A stretch of 64,000 nucleotides of DNA. Origin: Pelagerythrobacter marinus. GTDB lineage: Bacteria > Pseudomonadota > Alphaproteobacteria > Sphingomonadales > Sphingomonadaceae. Location of the stretch: contig NZ_WTYO01000003.1 of NCBI RefSeq assembly GCF_009827515.1, forward strand, positions 1 to 64,000, given 5' to 3'. Each line of letters opens with the position of its first letter. The first letter of the stretch is position 1. Positions 42,129 through 52,935 of the stretch are shown here, in pieces. The position numbers and the translations under genes are program-made. The notes under the pieces were generated by a model. That model did not search any database and was not told where the DNA came from. It saw only the letters and a program-made list of their open reading frames with translations.

Positions 42129-42395
42129 ATGACTATTCCGTCGTCCCGAGCCTTGGTGCCGGTCACCGCCACTTCCGCGCGCTCCAATACCGATGCGGAA
42201 GGCCTCTGTTCTGCCGGTAAAGGCCGACAGCGCAAGTGGATGCTCGCCCTTGGTGTCGTTCTGGCATTGGCCGCGCTGGCGCTTGGCTCGATGTGGTTGG
42301 GCTTCGCAGCGATTCTTCCGTTTCTTTATGTACTGCCCTGCCTGGCAATGGTCGCCGTGTGCATGCGCAAGGACGGGACATCTACCGGGACGTGA
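42129..42395 (+). CDS. small membrane protein in the CueR regulon
   Basis: An 88-residue protein with a basic cytoplasmic N-terminus (GKGRQRKWM) and two hydrophobic stretches, MLALGVVLALAALALGSMWL and FAAILPFLYVLPCLAMVAVC. Cysteines at the end of the second helix (PCLAMVAVCM) could bind copper. No family recognised. AAGGAT precedes the ATG, and a CueR-type promoter lies 33 bases upstream, so copper induction is likely. Confidence 0.72.
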   Translation: MTIPSSRALVPVTATSARSNTDAEGLCSAGKGRQRKWMLALGVVLALAALALGSMWLGFAAILPFLYVLPCLAMVAVCMRKDGTSTGT

Positions 42396-42478
42396 TTTCG
42401 ATACGATTCGCATGTGTGCTCGCACGATGACCTGAAGATTTGTGCAGCGCGCTATTTGATAAATGAAAGGAAAACCCC

Positions 42479-42769
42479 ATGAACAACTTCAAAATTACCG
42501 CACTCGGTGCGCTCGCGACGGTTGGCCTCGCAACGACGGCCGTCGCGCAGCCCAAGGTCGATCACCGTCCCGACAGAGCCCAAAACACGCAGGAGCAGCA
42601 GCGCGCAGAAATGCGGGGCGGAATGCAAGGCGATATGAGGGAGATGTCCGGCATGATGGCCATGATGAACGATCCGGAGATGCGCGCCGAGATGATGGAA
42701 ATGATGCGTAACTGCAACGAAATGATGAAGAAAAAGCAGGAACAGATGTCGCAGGGCGAAGAAGGTTGA
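42479..42769 (+). CDS. Met-rich periplasmic protein
   Basis: A 96-residue secreted protein: signal peptide to TTAVAQ, then a helical Met-rich part with MRGGMQGDMREMSGMMAMMN and MRAEMMEMMRNCNEMMKK. Met in i,i+3/4 positions is typical of periplasmic Cu(I)-binding or -sequestering proteins. AAAGGA precedes the ATG. It is the second gene after the CueR-type promoter at 42065 and is followed by a terminator-like hairpin. No named family. Confidence 0.78.
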   Translation: MNNFKITALGALATVGLATTAVAQPKVDHRPDRAQNTQEQQRAEMRGGMQGDMREMSGMMAMMNDPEMRAEMMEMMRNCNEMMKKKQEQMSQGEEG

Positions 42770-42808
42770 AACCGGGCGCCAATCTTTGTCGAATGCTTCA
42801 CCCCCCAC

Positions 42809-42834
42809 CTGCCCCGCATGAACCTGCGGGGCAG
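42809..42834 (+). terminator. hairpin after the Met-rich gene
   Basis: CTGCCCCGC (42809-42817) pairs with GCGGGGCAG (42826-42834), followed by gacccttctgtt. It probably separates the small-gene unit from the cus genes. Confidence 0.55.
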
Positions 42835-42958
42835 GACCCTTCTGTTATAAGGCCAATGCAAACGCTATGACGATAGTCCGCCAGGATAGAACGATGGGGC
42901 GCCGCGCGGTGGCGGCAAACCTGCGCTTGCCGGTGACGGCTCGTTTCCGTATTGTGGG

Positions 42959-43303
42959 ATGATGCGGATGCTGCGCGCTCTCGGCCTTATCTTGGTTGGC
43001 GTTGGACTCTTTGTTCAAACGGCAGCTCATGCGTCGGCGCTTCCCCAGGAGCCGAGCATGGTCGAGCGCAATTGCAACGACATGGTCATGGACACCACCG
43101 ACGACGAGGCTGAAAGATCGCCGTGCGCCGACCTGCGGCTCGATTGCCTGGTTGCCCTTGGCTGCATTCCGCCGCTTGTCATGAGTCAAGACCTCGCGGT
43201 TGTGAGGGTGCCGCTGGCGGTCGCTAGCCAGTTTACCGATCTCGCTTTCTTCGAGTTGACTGGCACCGGCGCAGGGCCGGAACCGCCCCCTCCGCAAGCC
43301 TAG
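42959..43303 (+). CDS. small secreted protein before cusCBA
   Basis: A 114-residue protein with a signal peptide (LGLILVGVGLFVQTAAHASA) and a mature part with four cysteines (RNCNDMVMD, SPCADLRLDCLVALGC) and a Pro-rich end. Small cysteine-containing proteins of this kind often precede CusC/CzcC genes; function unknown. Two ATG codons in tandem (42959, 42962) are both possible starts. It is 123 bases before cusC on the same strand and probably cotranscribed. Confidence 0.65.
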   Translation: MMRMLRALGLILVGVGLFVQTAAHASALPQEPSMVERNCNDMVMDTTDDEAERSPCADLRLDCLVALGCIPPLVMSQDLAVVRVPLAVASQFTDLAFFELTGTGAGPEPPPPQA

Positions 43304-43426
43304 AAACCTGGAATTGATGCAGATATAGCTCTGCAGGCTATGGCTGGACATTTTGCGCGCGCGAAGGATGTGCGCGAACTGTCTCGAACGCGCGCTCGCC
43401 GCGCCCTTTAGCGGAATCCTACTGTC

Positions 43427-44656
43427 ATGAAACGAATATGCTGGACCGCGCTTCCGGTCCTGCTGGCTATCGCGCCGGCGAGTCACGCCCAATCGGTGGG
43501 CTATGAAGAAACTCTAGAGGCTGCGGTCAGCGGCCAGCCCCAGGTTCGCACCAGCGAACTACGGCTCGACGCCCGGCGAGAGATCGCCGAGGCGGCTGAC
43601 GAACTGCCCGATCCGCAATTGCGCGGCGGCATTCGTAACCTCCCGGTGACGGGGCCGGACATTCTCGATCCCACGATGATGACCATGGTCGAGATCGGGA
43701 TCGAGCAGGACTTTCCCAACCTTGCCGAACGGCGTGCCCGTGCGGGCATCGCTTCTGCGGATATCGATTTTGCTTCGGCCCAACTGGCTCATGCGCGGCA
43801 CATGGCACGACTGGGCGCTGGACGCGCGTGGATCTCGCTTGCCTATGCCCAGCGCGCGGATTTGGTCGTTGGCGAAGCACTAGACGAGATCGAACGCCTC
43901 ATACCCCTTGCGCGCAGTTCGGTTGCGGCGGGTACTGCACGGCCTGGCGAAAGTCTGGAGATCCGCCGAGCCGTCCTTGAAGTGGAAGACGCGCGGACGC
44001 GGATCGCGGCAGAGCGCGAAGCCGCGCAGGCTCGTCTCGCCCGATTTATTGGCGCCGAGAATGCGGTCGCTTCGGGCGAAATTCCACCGGTCGATATCCA
44101 AGCCGAGCGGCTGCGGGCTACGCTGGAATACAACCCGGAGATTATTCTGGCGGCAGCTCAAGTCCGTCAGGCTGACGCGGCAATCGACCTCGCGCGGTCG
44201 GACTTGCGCCCGGATTTCAGCGTCGGGGTCAGTTACGGCGTCAGGGAGCGCCAATATGGTGATTTGTTTTCGGTTATGGGGACGGTCACCTTGCCGCTGT
44301 TCAGCAAGAAAAGGCAGGAGCCACGCATTGCTGCGGCGCGGTCGGAAGCGGCTGCGGCACGTGAGGCGCAGCTCGACGAGCTGCGCGCGCTCGAGGCGCA
44401 ATTCGAGGCTGATCTGGCCGCGTGGCGCAGCGCCTTCCGACAATGGCAGCGCGCGACGGAGGAGTTGCTTCCATTGGCCGAAAGCCGAGCCGAACTCGAA
44501 CGAGCCAGCTTTGCGGCGGGCAGAGCGGAACTGCTCGACGTGATCGAAGCCATCAAGGCGCTGGCGCTGCTTCGCATCGATATTCTCGAACGCGAGGAAG
44601 CGACTGTCGAAGCTGCCGCCAACCTACGACTGACATACAGGGAACACCATCTATGA
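43427..44656 (+). CDS. cusC: outer-membrane efflux protein CusC (TolC family)
   Basis: The outer-membrane channel of a CusCBA-type copper/silver efflux pump, 409 residues with a signal peptide (to PASHAQ). The two TolC-type repeats are visible: the long helices around YEETLEAAVSGQPQVRTSEL and QARLARFIGAENAVASG in the first and AAAQVRQADAAIDLARSDLR and AAREAQLDELRALEAQFEAD in the second. DFSVGVSYG is the conserved strand between them. It overlaps cusB by four bases. No strong ribosome site before the ATG. Confidence 0.9.
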   Translation: MKRICWTALPVLLAIAPASHAQSVGYEETLEAAVSGQPQVRTSELRLDARREIAEAADELPDPQLRGGIRNLPVTGPDILDPTMMTMVEIGIEQDFPNLAERRARAGIASADIDFASAQLAHARHMARLGAGRAWISLAYAQRADLVVGEALDEIERLIPLARSSVAAGTARPGESLEIRRAVLEVEDARTRIAAEREAAQARLARFIGAENAVASGEIPPVDIQAERLRATLEYNPEIILAAAQVRQADAAIDLARSDLRPDFSVGVSYGVRERQYGDLFSVMGTVTLPLFSKKRQEPRIAAARSEAAAAREAQLDELRALEAQFEADLAAWRSAFRQWQRATEELLPLAESRAELERASFAAGRAELLDVIEAIKALALLRIDILEREEATVEAAANLRLTYREHHL

Positions 44657-46161
44657 GAGCCGCAATGGGAGCTGCGTGGGACAGATTGTCACCACGCCAG
44701 AAGTCTTGGACGATGGCAGCCACGGTTGCCCTCATCAGTGTTACCGCCGGATATGGCCTCTCGCAGCTTGGCCAAGATGGCGCAGGAACGGCCGAGAGCA
44801 GCGGAACGTCGGGCGCAGAATGCGAGGATGTCCTCTACTGGTACGACCCGATGGTCCCCGGACAGCACTTCGACGAACCGGGCAAATCGCCGTTCATGGA
44901 CATGGAACTGGTGCCCAAATGTGCAGGCGAGGAGGCGACCGCTGGCGTTCAGATCGACGCGGGCCTGGTCCAGAATTTTGGCATTCGCACCGCCGAAGCA
45001 GAGTACGGTCTTCTCGAGCCCGAGATAACCGTCACTGGCGTGCTCGCTTATAATGAACGCGACGTCGCGATCGTCCAGCCCCGCGCCGGGGGCTATGTTC
45101 AAAGGACTTACGGTCGTGCGCCGGATGACGTGATTGGACGGGGCGCGCCGCTTGCGGATATCCTGGTTCCCGAATGGGGCGGAGCGCAGCAGGAATATCT
45201 GGCCGTCCTGAATAGCGGTGATGAAGAACTTGCGCAGGCGATGCGCGAGCGCATGCGCCTTCTGGGCATGTCTCCAGGCCTGATCTCGTCGGTGGGACGC
45301 AGCGGACGACCGCATTCGACGATCACTGTTACCGCGCCGATCGGCGGGGCGATCACATCGCTCGGCGTGCGTCCGGGAATGACGGTCATGGCCGGACAGA
45401 CGCTCGCTGAGATCACCGGTTTCTCGCCGATCTGGCTGGAAGCCGCGGTGCCTGAAACGCAGGCTGCGAATGTACGGGTTGGCCAGCCTGTCAGCGCGAA
45501 CCTGACCGCGTTTCCCGACGAACGGTTCGCGGGGCGCATTATCGCCATCCTGCCGAGTGCACAGGATGCGAGCCGGACGATCACCGTTCGTGCGCAGCTG
45601 CCCAACGCATCCGGACGCCTCAAACCGGGCATGTTCGCGCAGGTTTCGCTGACCCCGGACACACGCCGCGCGCTGCTGGTACCGTCCGAAGCGGTTATCA
45701 GGACCGGACGTCGAACCATCGTAATGGTGAGGCAGGACGAGGGCGGTTTCATGCCCGCCGAGGTTCGGATCGGCCGCGAAGCGGGTGGAAGGACCGAAGT
45801 GCTGGCCGGACTTTCCGCCGGCGAACAGGTCGTGACATCGGGTCAGTTCCTGCTCGATTCCGAGGCAAGCCTGGCCGGGCTCGATGTCCGCCCGATTGAA
45901 CAGGTCAGCCGCGAGCAGGCAGATGAAGACGAAGCAACGACTTTCAGTGCGATTGGAACAATCGAGAAAATCGCCGATGGCTCGGTAACGCTGCGCCACG
46001 GGCCCGTCCCGCGGCTCGACTGGCCAGCCATGACGATGACCTTCCGCACGAAGAGCGCGGCGCAGATGCGCGGGCTCGAGAAGGGAGACAGAGTCCGTTT
46101 CACCTTCATCCAGGAGGATGAGGGCCCCCGGATCGAGACCATCGGGAGGGCCGGACAATGA
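44653..46161 (+). CDS. cusB: membrane-fusion protein CusB with N-terminal metal-binding and C-terminal CusF-like domains
   Basis: The periplasmic adaptor of the pump (502 residues). After a membrane anchor ([20 protein letters not shown]) comes a heavy-metal-binding domain [20 protein letters not shown] (about 63-82) with MDMELVPKC. Then the barrel-sandwich parts: [20 protein letters not shown] and [21 protein letters not shown] CusF-like beta-barrel is fused at the end (about 425-500: [19 protein letters not shown]), whose W and M residues bind Cu(I). The start overlaps the cusC stop. Some relatives share this fusion; it would place the chaperone on the pump itself. Confidence 0.92.
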   Translation: MRAAMGAAWDRLSPRQKSWTMAATVALISVTAGYGLSQLGQDGAGTAESSGTSGAECEDVLYWYDPMVPGQHFDEPGKSPFMDMELVPKCAGEEATAGVQIDAGLVQNFGIRTAEAEYGLLEPEITVTGVLAYNERDVAIVQPRAGGYVQRTYGRAPDDVIGRGAPLADILVPEWGGAQQEYLAVLNSGDEELAQAMRERMRLLGMSPGLISSVGRSGRPHSTITVTAPIGGAITSLGVRPGMTVMAGQTLAEITGFSPIWLEAAVPETQAANVRVGQPVSANLTAFPDERFAGRIIAILPSAQDASRTITVRAQLPNASGRLKPGMFAQVSLTPDTRRALLVPSEAVIRTGRRTIVMVRQDEGGFMPAEVRIGREAGGRTEVLAGLSAGEQVVTSGQFLLDSEASLAGLDVRPIEQVSREQADEDEATTFSAIGTIEKIADGSVTLRHGPVPRLDWPAMTMTFRTKSAAQMRGLEKGDRVRFTFIQEDEGPRIETIGRAGQ

Positions 46162-49100
46162 TTGCTCGGATAATCGATGCCTCGATCGCCAACCGCTTGT
46201 TCATCGTTCTGGCGGCCATCGCGGTAACGCTAGGCGGTTTCTGGGCAGTGCGCACGACGCCGGTCGACGCGCTGCCCGATCTTTCCGACGTCCAAGTTGT
46301 GGTCCGGTCCAACTATCCGGGGCAAGCCCCCCGGATCGTCGAGGACCAGGTTACCTATCCGCTGGCAACGACCATGCTCTCGGTGCCGGGGGCGAAAACC
46401 GTCCGCGGTTACTCGATGTTTGGCGACAGCTATGTCTATATCATCTTCGAGGACGGAACCGACCTCTACTGGGCGCGCTCGCGCGTGCTCGAGTATCTCA
46501 ACCAGGTGCAGAACCGCCTGCCCGATGGTGTGACGAGCACGCTGGGTCCAGATGCCACGGGGGTCGGCTGGATTTACGAGTACGCGCTGGTCGATCGCAC
46601 CGGCGGTCATGACCTTGCCGGGCTACGCAGCCTGCAGGACTGGTTCCTGCGCTACGAGCTCAAGACGATCCCCGGCATTGCCGAAGTCGCGAGCGTCGGC
46701 GGTATGGTCAAGCAGTACCAGGTGGTGCTCGAACCTTACCGGATGGCCTCGCTCGGCGTGACCCACGCCGAGATCGTGAGCGCCATCCAGTCTGCCAACC
46801 AGGAAGCGGGCGGCTCGATCGTCGAGATGGGCGAAGCCGAATATATGGTTCGCGCCTCGGGCTATCTCGGCGACCTCAATGATTTTCGGCAAATCCCTTT
46901 ACGTACCGCGAGCGGCGGCGTTCCGGTCACGCTTGGCGACGTAGCGACGATCCAGGTCGGCCCTGAACTGCGGCGTGGCATCGCCGAGCTCAATGGCGAA
47001 GGTGAGGTTGCCGGCGGCATCATCGTTCTGCGCCAGGGAGCGGATGCGCGAAGCGCGATCCAGGCCGTGGAGCAAAAACTCGACGAGTTGCAGGCGAGCC
47101 TGCCCGAAGGCGTCGAGATCGTCACGACCTATGATCGTTCGCAGCTTATCGATGCCTCAGTGGAGAATCTGACTCACAAGCTGATCGAGGAATTCATCGT
47201 GGTTGCGCTCGTTTGCGGGCTGTTCCTCTGGCACGCGCGCTCCGCCCTGGTCGCCATCATCACCTTGCCGCTGGGTGTGCTGGCCGCTTTCATCGTGATG
47301 CGCTTTCAGGGAGTGAACGCCAATATCATGTCGCTGGGTGGCATCGCCATCGCGATCGGGGCGATGGTCGATGCCGCGGTGGTGATGATCGAGAACGCCC
47401 ACAAGCATCTCGAACGATGGGAGCACGAAAACCCGGATACCGTGCTCGCGGTAAAGGAACGGTGGAGGATCATCGCCGATGCATCGAAGGAAGTGGGACC
47501 AGCGCTGTTCTTCAGCCTGCTGATCATTACGCTGTCATTCCTGCCGGTCTTCACCCTGCAGGCGCAGGAAGGTCGGTTGTTCGCGCCGCTCGCTTTTACC
47601 AAGACCTATGCCATGGCGGCCGCGGCCATTCTCTCGGTAACGCTGGTACCGGTGATGATGGGATGGCTGATCCGTGGGAAGATCCCTTCGGAGGATTCCA
47701 ATTTTCTCAACCGCTGGCTGACGAAAATCTACCGCCCGGGACTCGATTGGGTCATGCGGCGCCCCAAGGCAACGCTGGCGATCGCGGCGGTGATCTTCCT
47801 GACCACCGCGATTCCCTTCACCAGGCTTGGCGGCGAGTTTCTCCCCCCGCTCGATGAGGGCGATTTGCTTTACATGCCGAGCGCATTGCCCGGGCTTTCG
47901 CCCGGCGAGGCTTCGGCGCTGCTGCAGCGCACCGATCGCCTGATCAAGTCGGTCCCGGAAGTGGAAACCGTGTTCGGCAAGGCGGGCCGTGCGGATACGG
48001 CGACGGATCCGGCCCCCCTGACGATGTTCGAAACGACGATCCGTTTCAAGCCGCGCGAGGAGTGGCGCGAGGGAATGACGCCCGATCTGCTCGTCGAGGA
48101 ACTCGACCGGGTCGTGCGGGTGCCGGGCCTCGCCAATGTCTGGGTGCCCCCGATCCGCAACCGGATCGACATGCTCGCGACCGGCATCAAGAGTCCGATC
48201 GGGGTGAAGGTTTCAGGCGACGACCTTGAGCAGATCGAACGCGTGGCGCTCGAGGTGGAAGGTGTGGCCAAGACGGTCCCCGGGGTCAGCTCGGCATTGG
48301 CGGAACGCCTGTCGGGTGGCCGCTATGTCGATGTCGATATCGATCGGATGGCCGCTGCGCGATATGGGCTCAACATAACCGACGTGCAGCAGATAGTCTC
48401 CGGCGCGGTCGGCGGTGCCAATGTCGCCCGGACGGTCGAGGGCCTCGCGCGCTATCCCATCAATGTGAGGTATCCGCGCGAAATCCGCGATAGCGTCGAT
48501 GAGCTTAGAGCCTTGCCGGTCCTCACGCCGTCCGGCCAGCAGATCACGCTTGGAACCGTAGCCCGGGTGGGGGTCAGCGACGGTCCGCCCATGCTCAAGA
48601 GCGAACAGGGCCGGCTGACCAGCTACATCTATGTCGATGTCCGGGGCCGGGATCTCACCTCGGTGGTGGCCGATCTCCAGGAGGCGGTTGCTGCGGGTGT
48701 CGATCTGCCCGCCGGTGTCAGCCTCTCATATGCGGGCCAGTTCGAATATCTGACACGCGCTTATGAGCGGTTGCAGATCGTGGTGCCCGCGACACTGGTG
48801 ATCATATTCCTGCTGCTCTATCTCATATTCAGGAGAGTGGATGAGGCGATGCTCATCATGGGCACCCTGCCGTTCGCGCTCAGCGGTGGTTACTGGCTGC
48901 TCTATCTGATGGGCTACAACCAGTCCGTGGCGACAGCGGTCGGCTTCATCGCGCTCGCCGGTGTCTCGGCCGAGTTCGGTGTGGTGATGCTGATCTACCT
49001 GAAAGCCGCGCTGGAGCGGCGGCAAGGTACCCTCAGCGCTGAAGAAGTGGACGAAGCCATCCGGGAAGGCGCGCTCCTGCGCGTGCGACCCAAGGCGATG

Positions 49101-49325
49101 ACGGTGGCGGTCATTCTTGCTGGCCTCTTCCCGATCCTGATCGGCACCGGTGCAGGTTCGGAAGTGATGAGCCGGATCGCCGCACCGATGATCGGGGGTA
49201 TGATAACTGCCCCGCTTCTGTCGATGTTTTTGCTTCCCGCCGCATATCTGCTGTTGCGGCGGCCCCGTCCGGAAAAACCGGCACAAACCGAAGGAGACGA
49301 AGAATGCGTACCCCAACCTACATGA
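46158..49325 (+). CDS. cusA: RND copper/silver efflux pump CusA
   Basis: A 1055-residue inner-membrane proton-driven exporter of the heavy-metal RND family. It begins [20 protein letters not shown], as usual, has [20 protein letters not shown] in helix 4 with the essential Asp of the proton relay, and the second half repeats the fold ([40 protein letters not shown]). Periplasmic methionines that move Cu(I) fall in the porter domain. Overlaps cusB by four bases and cusF by 22. Length and motifs are normal, so the pump is probably active. Confidence 0.95.
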   Translation: MIARIIDASIANRLFIVLAAIAVTLGGFWAVRTTPVDALPDLSDVQVVVRSNYPGQAPRIVEDQVTYPLATTMLSVPGAKTVRGYSMFGDSYVYIIFEDGTDLYWARSRVLEYLNQVQNRLPDGVTSTLGPDATGVGWIYEYALVDRTGGHDLAGLRSLQDWFLRYELKTIPGIAEVASVGGMVKQYQVVLEPYRMASLGVTHAEIVSAIQSANQEAGGSIVEMGEAEYMVRASGYLGDLNDFRQIPLRTASGGVPVTLGDVATIQVGPELRRGIAELNGEGEVAGGIIVLRQGADARSAIQAVEQKLDELQASLPEGVEIVTTYDRSQLIDASVENLTHKLIEEFIVVALVCGLFLWHARSALVAIITLPLGVLAAFIVMRFQGVNANIMSLGGIAIAIGAMVDAAVVMIENAHKHLERWEHENPDTVLAVKERWRIIADASKEVGPALFFSLLIITLSFLPVFTLQAQEGRLFAPLAFTKTYAMAAAAILSVTLVPVMMGWLIRGKIPSEDSNFLNRWLTKIYRPGLDWVMRRPKATLAIAAVIFLTTAIPFTRLGGEFLPPLDEGDLLYMPSALPGLSPGEASALLQRTDRLIKSVPEVETVFGKAGRADTATDPAPLTMFETTIRFKPREEWREGMTPDLLVEELDRVVRVPGLANVWVPPIRNRIDMLATGIKSPIGVKVSGDDLEQIERVALEVEGVAKTVPGVSSALAERLSGGRYVDVDIDRMAAARYGLNITDVQQIVSGAVGGANVARTVEGLARYPINVRYPREIRDSVDELRALPVLTPSGQQITLGTVARVGVSDGPPMLKSEQGRLTSYIYVDVRGRDLTSVVADLQEAVAAGVDLPAGVSLSYAGQFEYLTRAYERLQIVVPATLVIIFLLLYLIFRRVDEAMLIMGTLPFALSGGYWLLYLMGYNQSVATAVGFIALAGVSAEFGVVMLIYLKAALERRQGTLSAEEVDEAIREGALLRVRPKAMTVAVILAGLFPILIGTGAGSEVMSRIAAPMIGGMITAPLLSMFLLPAAYLLLRRPRPEKPAQTEGDEECVPQPT

Positions 49326-49702
49326 TCCTGCTCGCAGCTCCGCTGGCGTTGGCGGCTTGCGATAGCGCCGAGGATGCGAGCGAACCGGCAGAAACGATGA
49401 TGGCCGACGAAATGTCCAACGCGGACAGCATGCCGATGTCAGACGATATGCCGATGATGGACAATGCGGAGGTGGGCCAGTCTGGCAGCGGCGAAGGCTC
49501 GGTGACCGAGATTGACGAGACCGAAGGAAAGATCACGATTGATCACGGCCCTATCCCCGCGGTGGGATGGCCGGCCATGACCATGGCTTTCGCCGCCGAT
49601 GAGGAAAGCCTCGGCAAGGTGTCGGTCGGCGACCGCGTGACTTTCGAGTTCCGGACTACAGAAGGCGGGAGCGGAGAGCTCACCGCAATCGCCAAGCAGT
49701 GA
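49304..49702 (+). CDS. cusF: CusF-like periplasmic copper chaperone lipoprotein
   Basis: A 132-residue lipoprotein (LALAAC lipobox, Cys about residue 19) with a Met/Asp-rich linker ([18 protein letters not shown]) and a C-terminal CusF domain: [20 protein letters not shown], where His, Trp and two Met form the Cu(I) site. It overlaps the cusA end by 22 bases and is followed by a terminator. With the CusF domain on CusB the pump has two such chaperone domains. Confidence 0.9.
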   Translation: MRTPTYMILLAAPLALAACDSAEDASEPAETMMADEMSNADSMPMSDDMPMMDNAEVGQSGSGEGSVTEIDETEGKITIDHGPIPAVGWPAMTMAFAADEESLGKVSVGDRVTFEFRTTEGGSGELTAIAKQ

Positions 49703-49710
49703 ATCGAGAA

Positions 49711-49737
49711 GCGCCGCACCGAAGGACGGTGCGGCGC
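49711..49737 (+). terminator. terminator of the cusCBAF operon
   Basis: GCGCCGCACC (49711-49720) pairs perfectly with GGTGCGGCGC (49728-49737), eight bases after the cusF stop. No long T-run follows (acttcaaccc). Confidence 0.55.
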
Positions 49738-49786
49738 ACTTCAACCCGGATTGTTTAAATCAATATCCGTCAGAAAGGAGCGCGAG

Positions 49787-49912
49787 ATGATGACCGGAAA
49801 CAGCATGATGGATGCCCCCATGATGATGTGGGCGATGGGCCTCTTCTGGGTCCTGCTCCTGACACTTATGATCCTTGGGATCCTGGCACTGCTCAAATAC
49901 CTCAGAACGTAG
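49787..49912 (+). CDS. 41-residue Met-rich membrane peptide
   Basis: A short gene with an excellent ribosome site (AAAGGAG six bases before ATG). The peptide starts MMTGNSMMDAPMMMWAMGLF and continues as a single hydrophobic helix (VLLLTLMILGILALLKYLRT). Seven Met in the first 14 residues face the membrane entry. It lies between cusF and the copper P-type ATPase, 110 bases from the latter, so it may be a small partner of that pump, as known for other transporters. No family recognised; the coding claim rests on the ribosome site, composition and context. Confidence 0.65.
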   Translation: MMTGNSMMDAPMMMWAMGLFWVLLLTLMILGILALLKYLRT

Positions 49913-50021
49913 AAGACCATACGGCGGCGCGAAGTGGTCGTGGTCGAGGCCTTGGACGGTTCGGAACAAGTGCAGCCAGAGCATAGTATTTCAATAGGCG
50001 CTTTCGAAACGGGAAGAATAC

Positions 50022-52379
50022 ATGACTGATAAATCTGTCACAGGCACGCAGACCGCTGTCCCGAACGAAGCGGCGGTCGATCCCGTATGCGGAATGAACG
50101 TCGCTATGAAGACGGCGAAATATACGCATGAGCATGAGGGAGCCGAACATTACTTCTGCTCCTCGCGCTGTCTCGACAAATTCCGCGCCGATCCCGAACT
50201 CTATCTCTCGAAGGCTCACCTCGACGCCGTAGAAGATGTACCTGAAGGCACGATCTATACCTGCCCCATGCATCCCGAAATCAGACAGCCCGGACCGGGG
50301 TCCTGTCCCATTTGCGGGATGGCGCTCGAACCGGAGACAGTCAGCCTTGACGACGGGCCGGATCCCGAACTCGTCGACATGAGTCGCAGGTTCTGGTGGA
50401 GCGCGCTCTTCACGCTTCCGCTGTTTGCGTATGCCATGGGCGACCTTTTGCCCTCGAGACCATTCCACGGGGTCATCGACCCGGCCTGGGCACAGTGGCT
50501 GCAGCTGGTGCTTGCCTCTCCGGTCGTTCTGTGGGGCGGCTGGCCTTTTTTCACGCGTGCGGTGCAGTCGGTCCGCACGATGAATCTCAACATGTTCACC
50601 CTGATCGGGTTTGGCGTAGCGATCGCCTATTTTTTCAGCGTGGTGGCGACGCTCGTGCCGGACATCTTTCCCGATGCGTTTCGCGATGATGCGGGCCGCG
50701 TCGGCGTCTATTTCGAAGCCGCCGCGGTCATTACCACACTGGTACTGTTGGGCCAGGTGCTGGAGCTCAAGGCGAGGGGGTCTACTTCGAGCGCGCTACG
50801 CGCCCTGCTGGAGCTAGCACCTCCAACAGCGATGAAGATTTTCGCCCGCGGCGACGAGCGAGAAGTGCCGCTCGACGAATTGAGTTCGGGCGATCTCCTG
50901 CGCGTCCGCCCAGGTGACAAGGTTCCGGTTGATGGCAGCGTCGAGGAAGGCAGCAGCGCCATCGACGAATCGATGATCAGTGGCGAGCCCATCCCGGTCA
51001 AGAAAAATGCCGGCGATACGGTAATCGGCGGTACGGTGAACCAGACCGGCAGTTTCACCATGCGCGCGACGCAGGTTGGCGCGGATACGATGCTATCCAA
51101 AATTGTCCAGATGGTGGCGGAGGCGCAGCGCAGCCGGGCGCCGATCCAGCGTCTCGCCGATCAGGTTACTGCCTGGTTCGTACCCATCGTTGTTCTGGTG
51201 GCCATCGTCAGTTTCGGTGTCTGGGCGGTGTGGGGGCCTGCGCCGGCTCTGGCATACGCATTGATAAACGCGATCGCCGTTCTGATCATCGCCTGTCCCT
51301 GCGCCCTCGGACTGGCGACGCCGATGTCGATAATGACCGGCACGGGCAAAGGTGCCCAGCACGGGATCCTTATCAAGAATGCCGAGGCACTCGAAACCCT
51401 CGAAAAGATCGATACACTGGTGGTCGACAAGACCGGCACGCTGACGCTCGGGAAACCGGATCTGGTCGATGTGCAACCCCGCTCCGGCTTCACCGACGGC
51501 GAATTGCTCAGCCTGGTGGCGGCGGTCGAACGCGGAAGCGAGCACCCGCTCGCGCATGCGATAGTCGAGGGTGCTGAAAACCGCGGAGCAGCCATTCTGG
51601 ATGCCGCGAATATCGAATCCGTCACCGGCGAAGGCATCCAAGCAAGCGTCGAGGGTCGCAATATCGCGATCGGCAACGAAAAAATGATGAAGCGCATCGG
51701 CGCCCTAGAGGAAACCTGGCGGCAGTCTGCGGAAGAAGGTCGACAGCTGGGCCAAACGGTGATGTTCGTGGCAGTGGACGGAGCGCCGGCGGGCCTCATC
51801 GCGGTCGCCGACCCGATCAAGGAAACGAGCCGCACTGCCATTACCGCGTTGCACGAGCGAGGCATCAAGGTCGTGATGCTGACCGGCGACAGCGAGGCTA
51901 CCGCCCTCGCGGTTGCCGAACAGGTCGGCATCGATGAGGTCGAGGCGAACGTCTCGCCAGAAGACAAGCATCGCAAGATTGAGGAGTTGAAGAGCGGCGG
52001 CAGCCGTGTCGCCATGGCCGGCGATGGGATCAACGACGCCCCTGCGCTCGCCGCTTCGCACGTCGGAATTGCAATGGGATCCGGGACCGATGTCGCCATC
52101 GAAAGCGCGGGCGTGACACTGGTCCGCGGTGATCTGCTTGGCGTTGTTCAAGCGCTGGTCCTGTCCCGGGCCACGATGCGCAATATCCGCCAGAACCTGT
52201 TCTTCGCCTTCGCTTACAACACGCTCGGGATTCCCGTGGCCGCCGGCGTCCTTTATCCTTGGACTGGCATGCTCCTCAGCCCGATGATCGCAGCCGCGGC
52301 AATGAGTTTGTCGTCGGTCTCCGTTATCGGCAATGCGCTGAGGCTTAGAGGCCTATCGCTCCCAAGGTTCGACGCGTGA
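50022..52379 (+). CDS. copper-translocating P1B-type ATPase with YHS and metal-binding N-terminus
   Basis: A 785-residue exporter of Cu(I)/Ag(I). The N-terminus has a YHS domain ([20 protein letters not shown], with [10 protein letters not shown]) and a heavy-metal-binding domain ([26 protein letters not shown]) instead of HMA domains. Core motifs: [11 protein letters not shown] near 424, [11 protein letters not shown] near 469, SEHPLAHAI near 507 and [12 protein letters not shown] near 666. GGAAG precedes the ATG. The stop overlaps the next gene (GTGA). It is the cytoplasm-to-periplasm step that feeds the Cus pump. Confidence 0.95.
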   Translation: MTDKSVTGTQTAVPNEAAVDPVCGMNVAMKTAKYTHEHEGAEHYFCSSRCLDKFRADPELYLSKAHLDAVEDVPEGTIYTCPMHPEIRQPGPGSCPICGMALEPETVSLDDGPDPELVDMSRRFWWSALFTLPLFAYAMGDLLPSRPFHGVIDPAWAQWLQLVLASPVVLWGGWPFFTRAVQSVRTMNLNMFTLIGFGVAIAYFFSVVATLVPDIFPDAFRDDAGRVGVYFEAAAVITTLVLLGQVLELKARGSTSSALRALLELAPPTAMKIFARGDEREVPLDELSSGDLLRVRPGDKVPVDGSVEEGSSAIDESMISGEPIPVKKNAGDTVIGGTVNQTGSFTMRATQVGADTMLSKIVQMVAEAQRSRAPIQRLADQVTAWFVPIVVLVAIVSFGVWAVWGPAPALAYALINAIAVLIIACPCALGLATPMSIMTGTGKGAQHGILIKNAEALETLEKIDTLVVDKTGTLTLGKPDLVDVQPRSGFTDGELLSLVAAVERGSEHPLAHAIVEGAENRGAAILDAANIESVTGEGIQASVEGRNIAIGNEKMMKRIGALEETWRQSAEEGRQLGQTVMFVAVDGAPAGLIAVADPIKETSRTAITALHERGIKVVMLTGDSEATALAVAEQVGIDEVEANVSPEDKHRKIEELKSGGSRVAMAGDGINDAPALAASHVGIAMGSGTDVAIESAGVTLVRGDLLGVVQALVLSRATMRNIRQNLFFAFAYNTLGIPVAAGVLYPWTGMLLSPMIAAAAMSLSSVSVIGNALRLRGLSLPRFDA

Positions 52380-52915
52380 GGTGTACTGACCGAAAAGACG
52401 AACGCACGGATGTCGCCACGCGATCGCATGGAACGAGCGCTAATCCGAGCGGTGAACCATGGCGCGGCGCACATCCATTGGTTTGGATTTCGGTGATCGG
52501 GTTTCTGATCGCGTTCGTCTGGGAGATGCTACAATTGCCGTTCTACGAGGCGGGCGGCCTGACGCCCGCGCAGGCCGCATACCGCTGCGGCCTCGCATCG
52601 CTCGGCGATGCCGGTATCATGGTCGCGGCCTATCTCGTGGGCTCCATCGGCAACTCGTATTCCCCATGGCTGGTGCGCTGGCCCGCGGGACGGTTTAGTG
52701 CATACCTCGCGACAGGTCTTGTCATCACTGCGAGCGTCGAGGTTCTCGCGGTCGGGGCCGACTGGGGCTGGACCTACAGCGATCTCATGCCCCTGCTGCC
52801 AGGAACGCATATTGGACTTGTTCCTATGCTCATGTGGGTCATTGTCCCTACTGCGACCCTGTGGCTGGTCCGCAGAATAGGCGTCGGACCGAAGGAGCGT
52901 CTCCCGAACAATTAG
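52376..52915 (+). CDS. four-helix membrane protein after the copper ATPase
   Basis: A 179-residue inner-membrane protein with a polar N-terminus of about 30 residues and four hydrophobic segments ([78 protein letters not shown]). I recognise no characterised family. GTG start overlapping the ATPase stop, so it is translationally coupled and likely works with or near that pump. It converges with the FTR1 gene, 20 bases away. Confidence 0.75.
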   Translation: MRCTDRKDERTDVATRSHGTSANPSGEPWRGAHPLVWISVIGFLIAFVWEMLQLPFYEAGGLTPAQAAYRCGLASLGDAGIMVAAYLVGSIGNSYSPWLVRWPAGRFSAYLATGLVITASVEVLAVGADWGWTYSDLMPLLPGTHIGLVPMLMWVIVPTATLWLVRRIGVGPKERLPNN

Positions 52916-52935
52916 AGCAAGTTCGAGATGCCCCG

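Noticed and set aside
44689-46158. 489-codon minus-strand open frame
   Set aside because: Antisense of cusB; no recognisable sequence.
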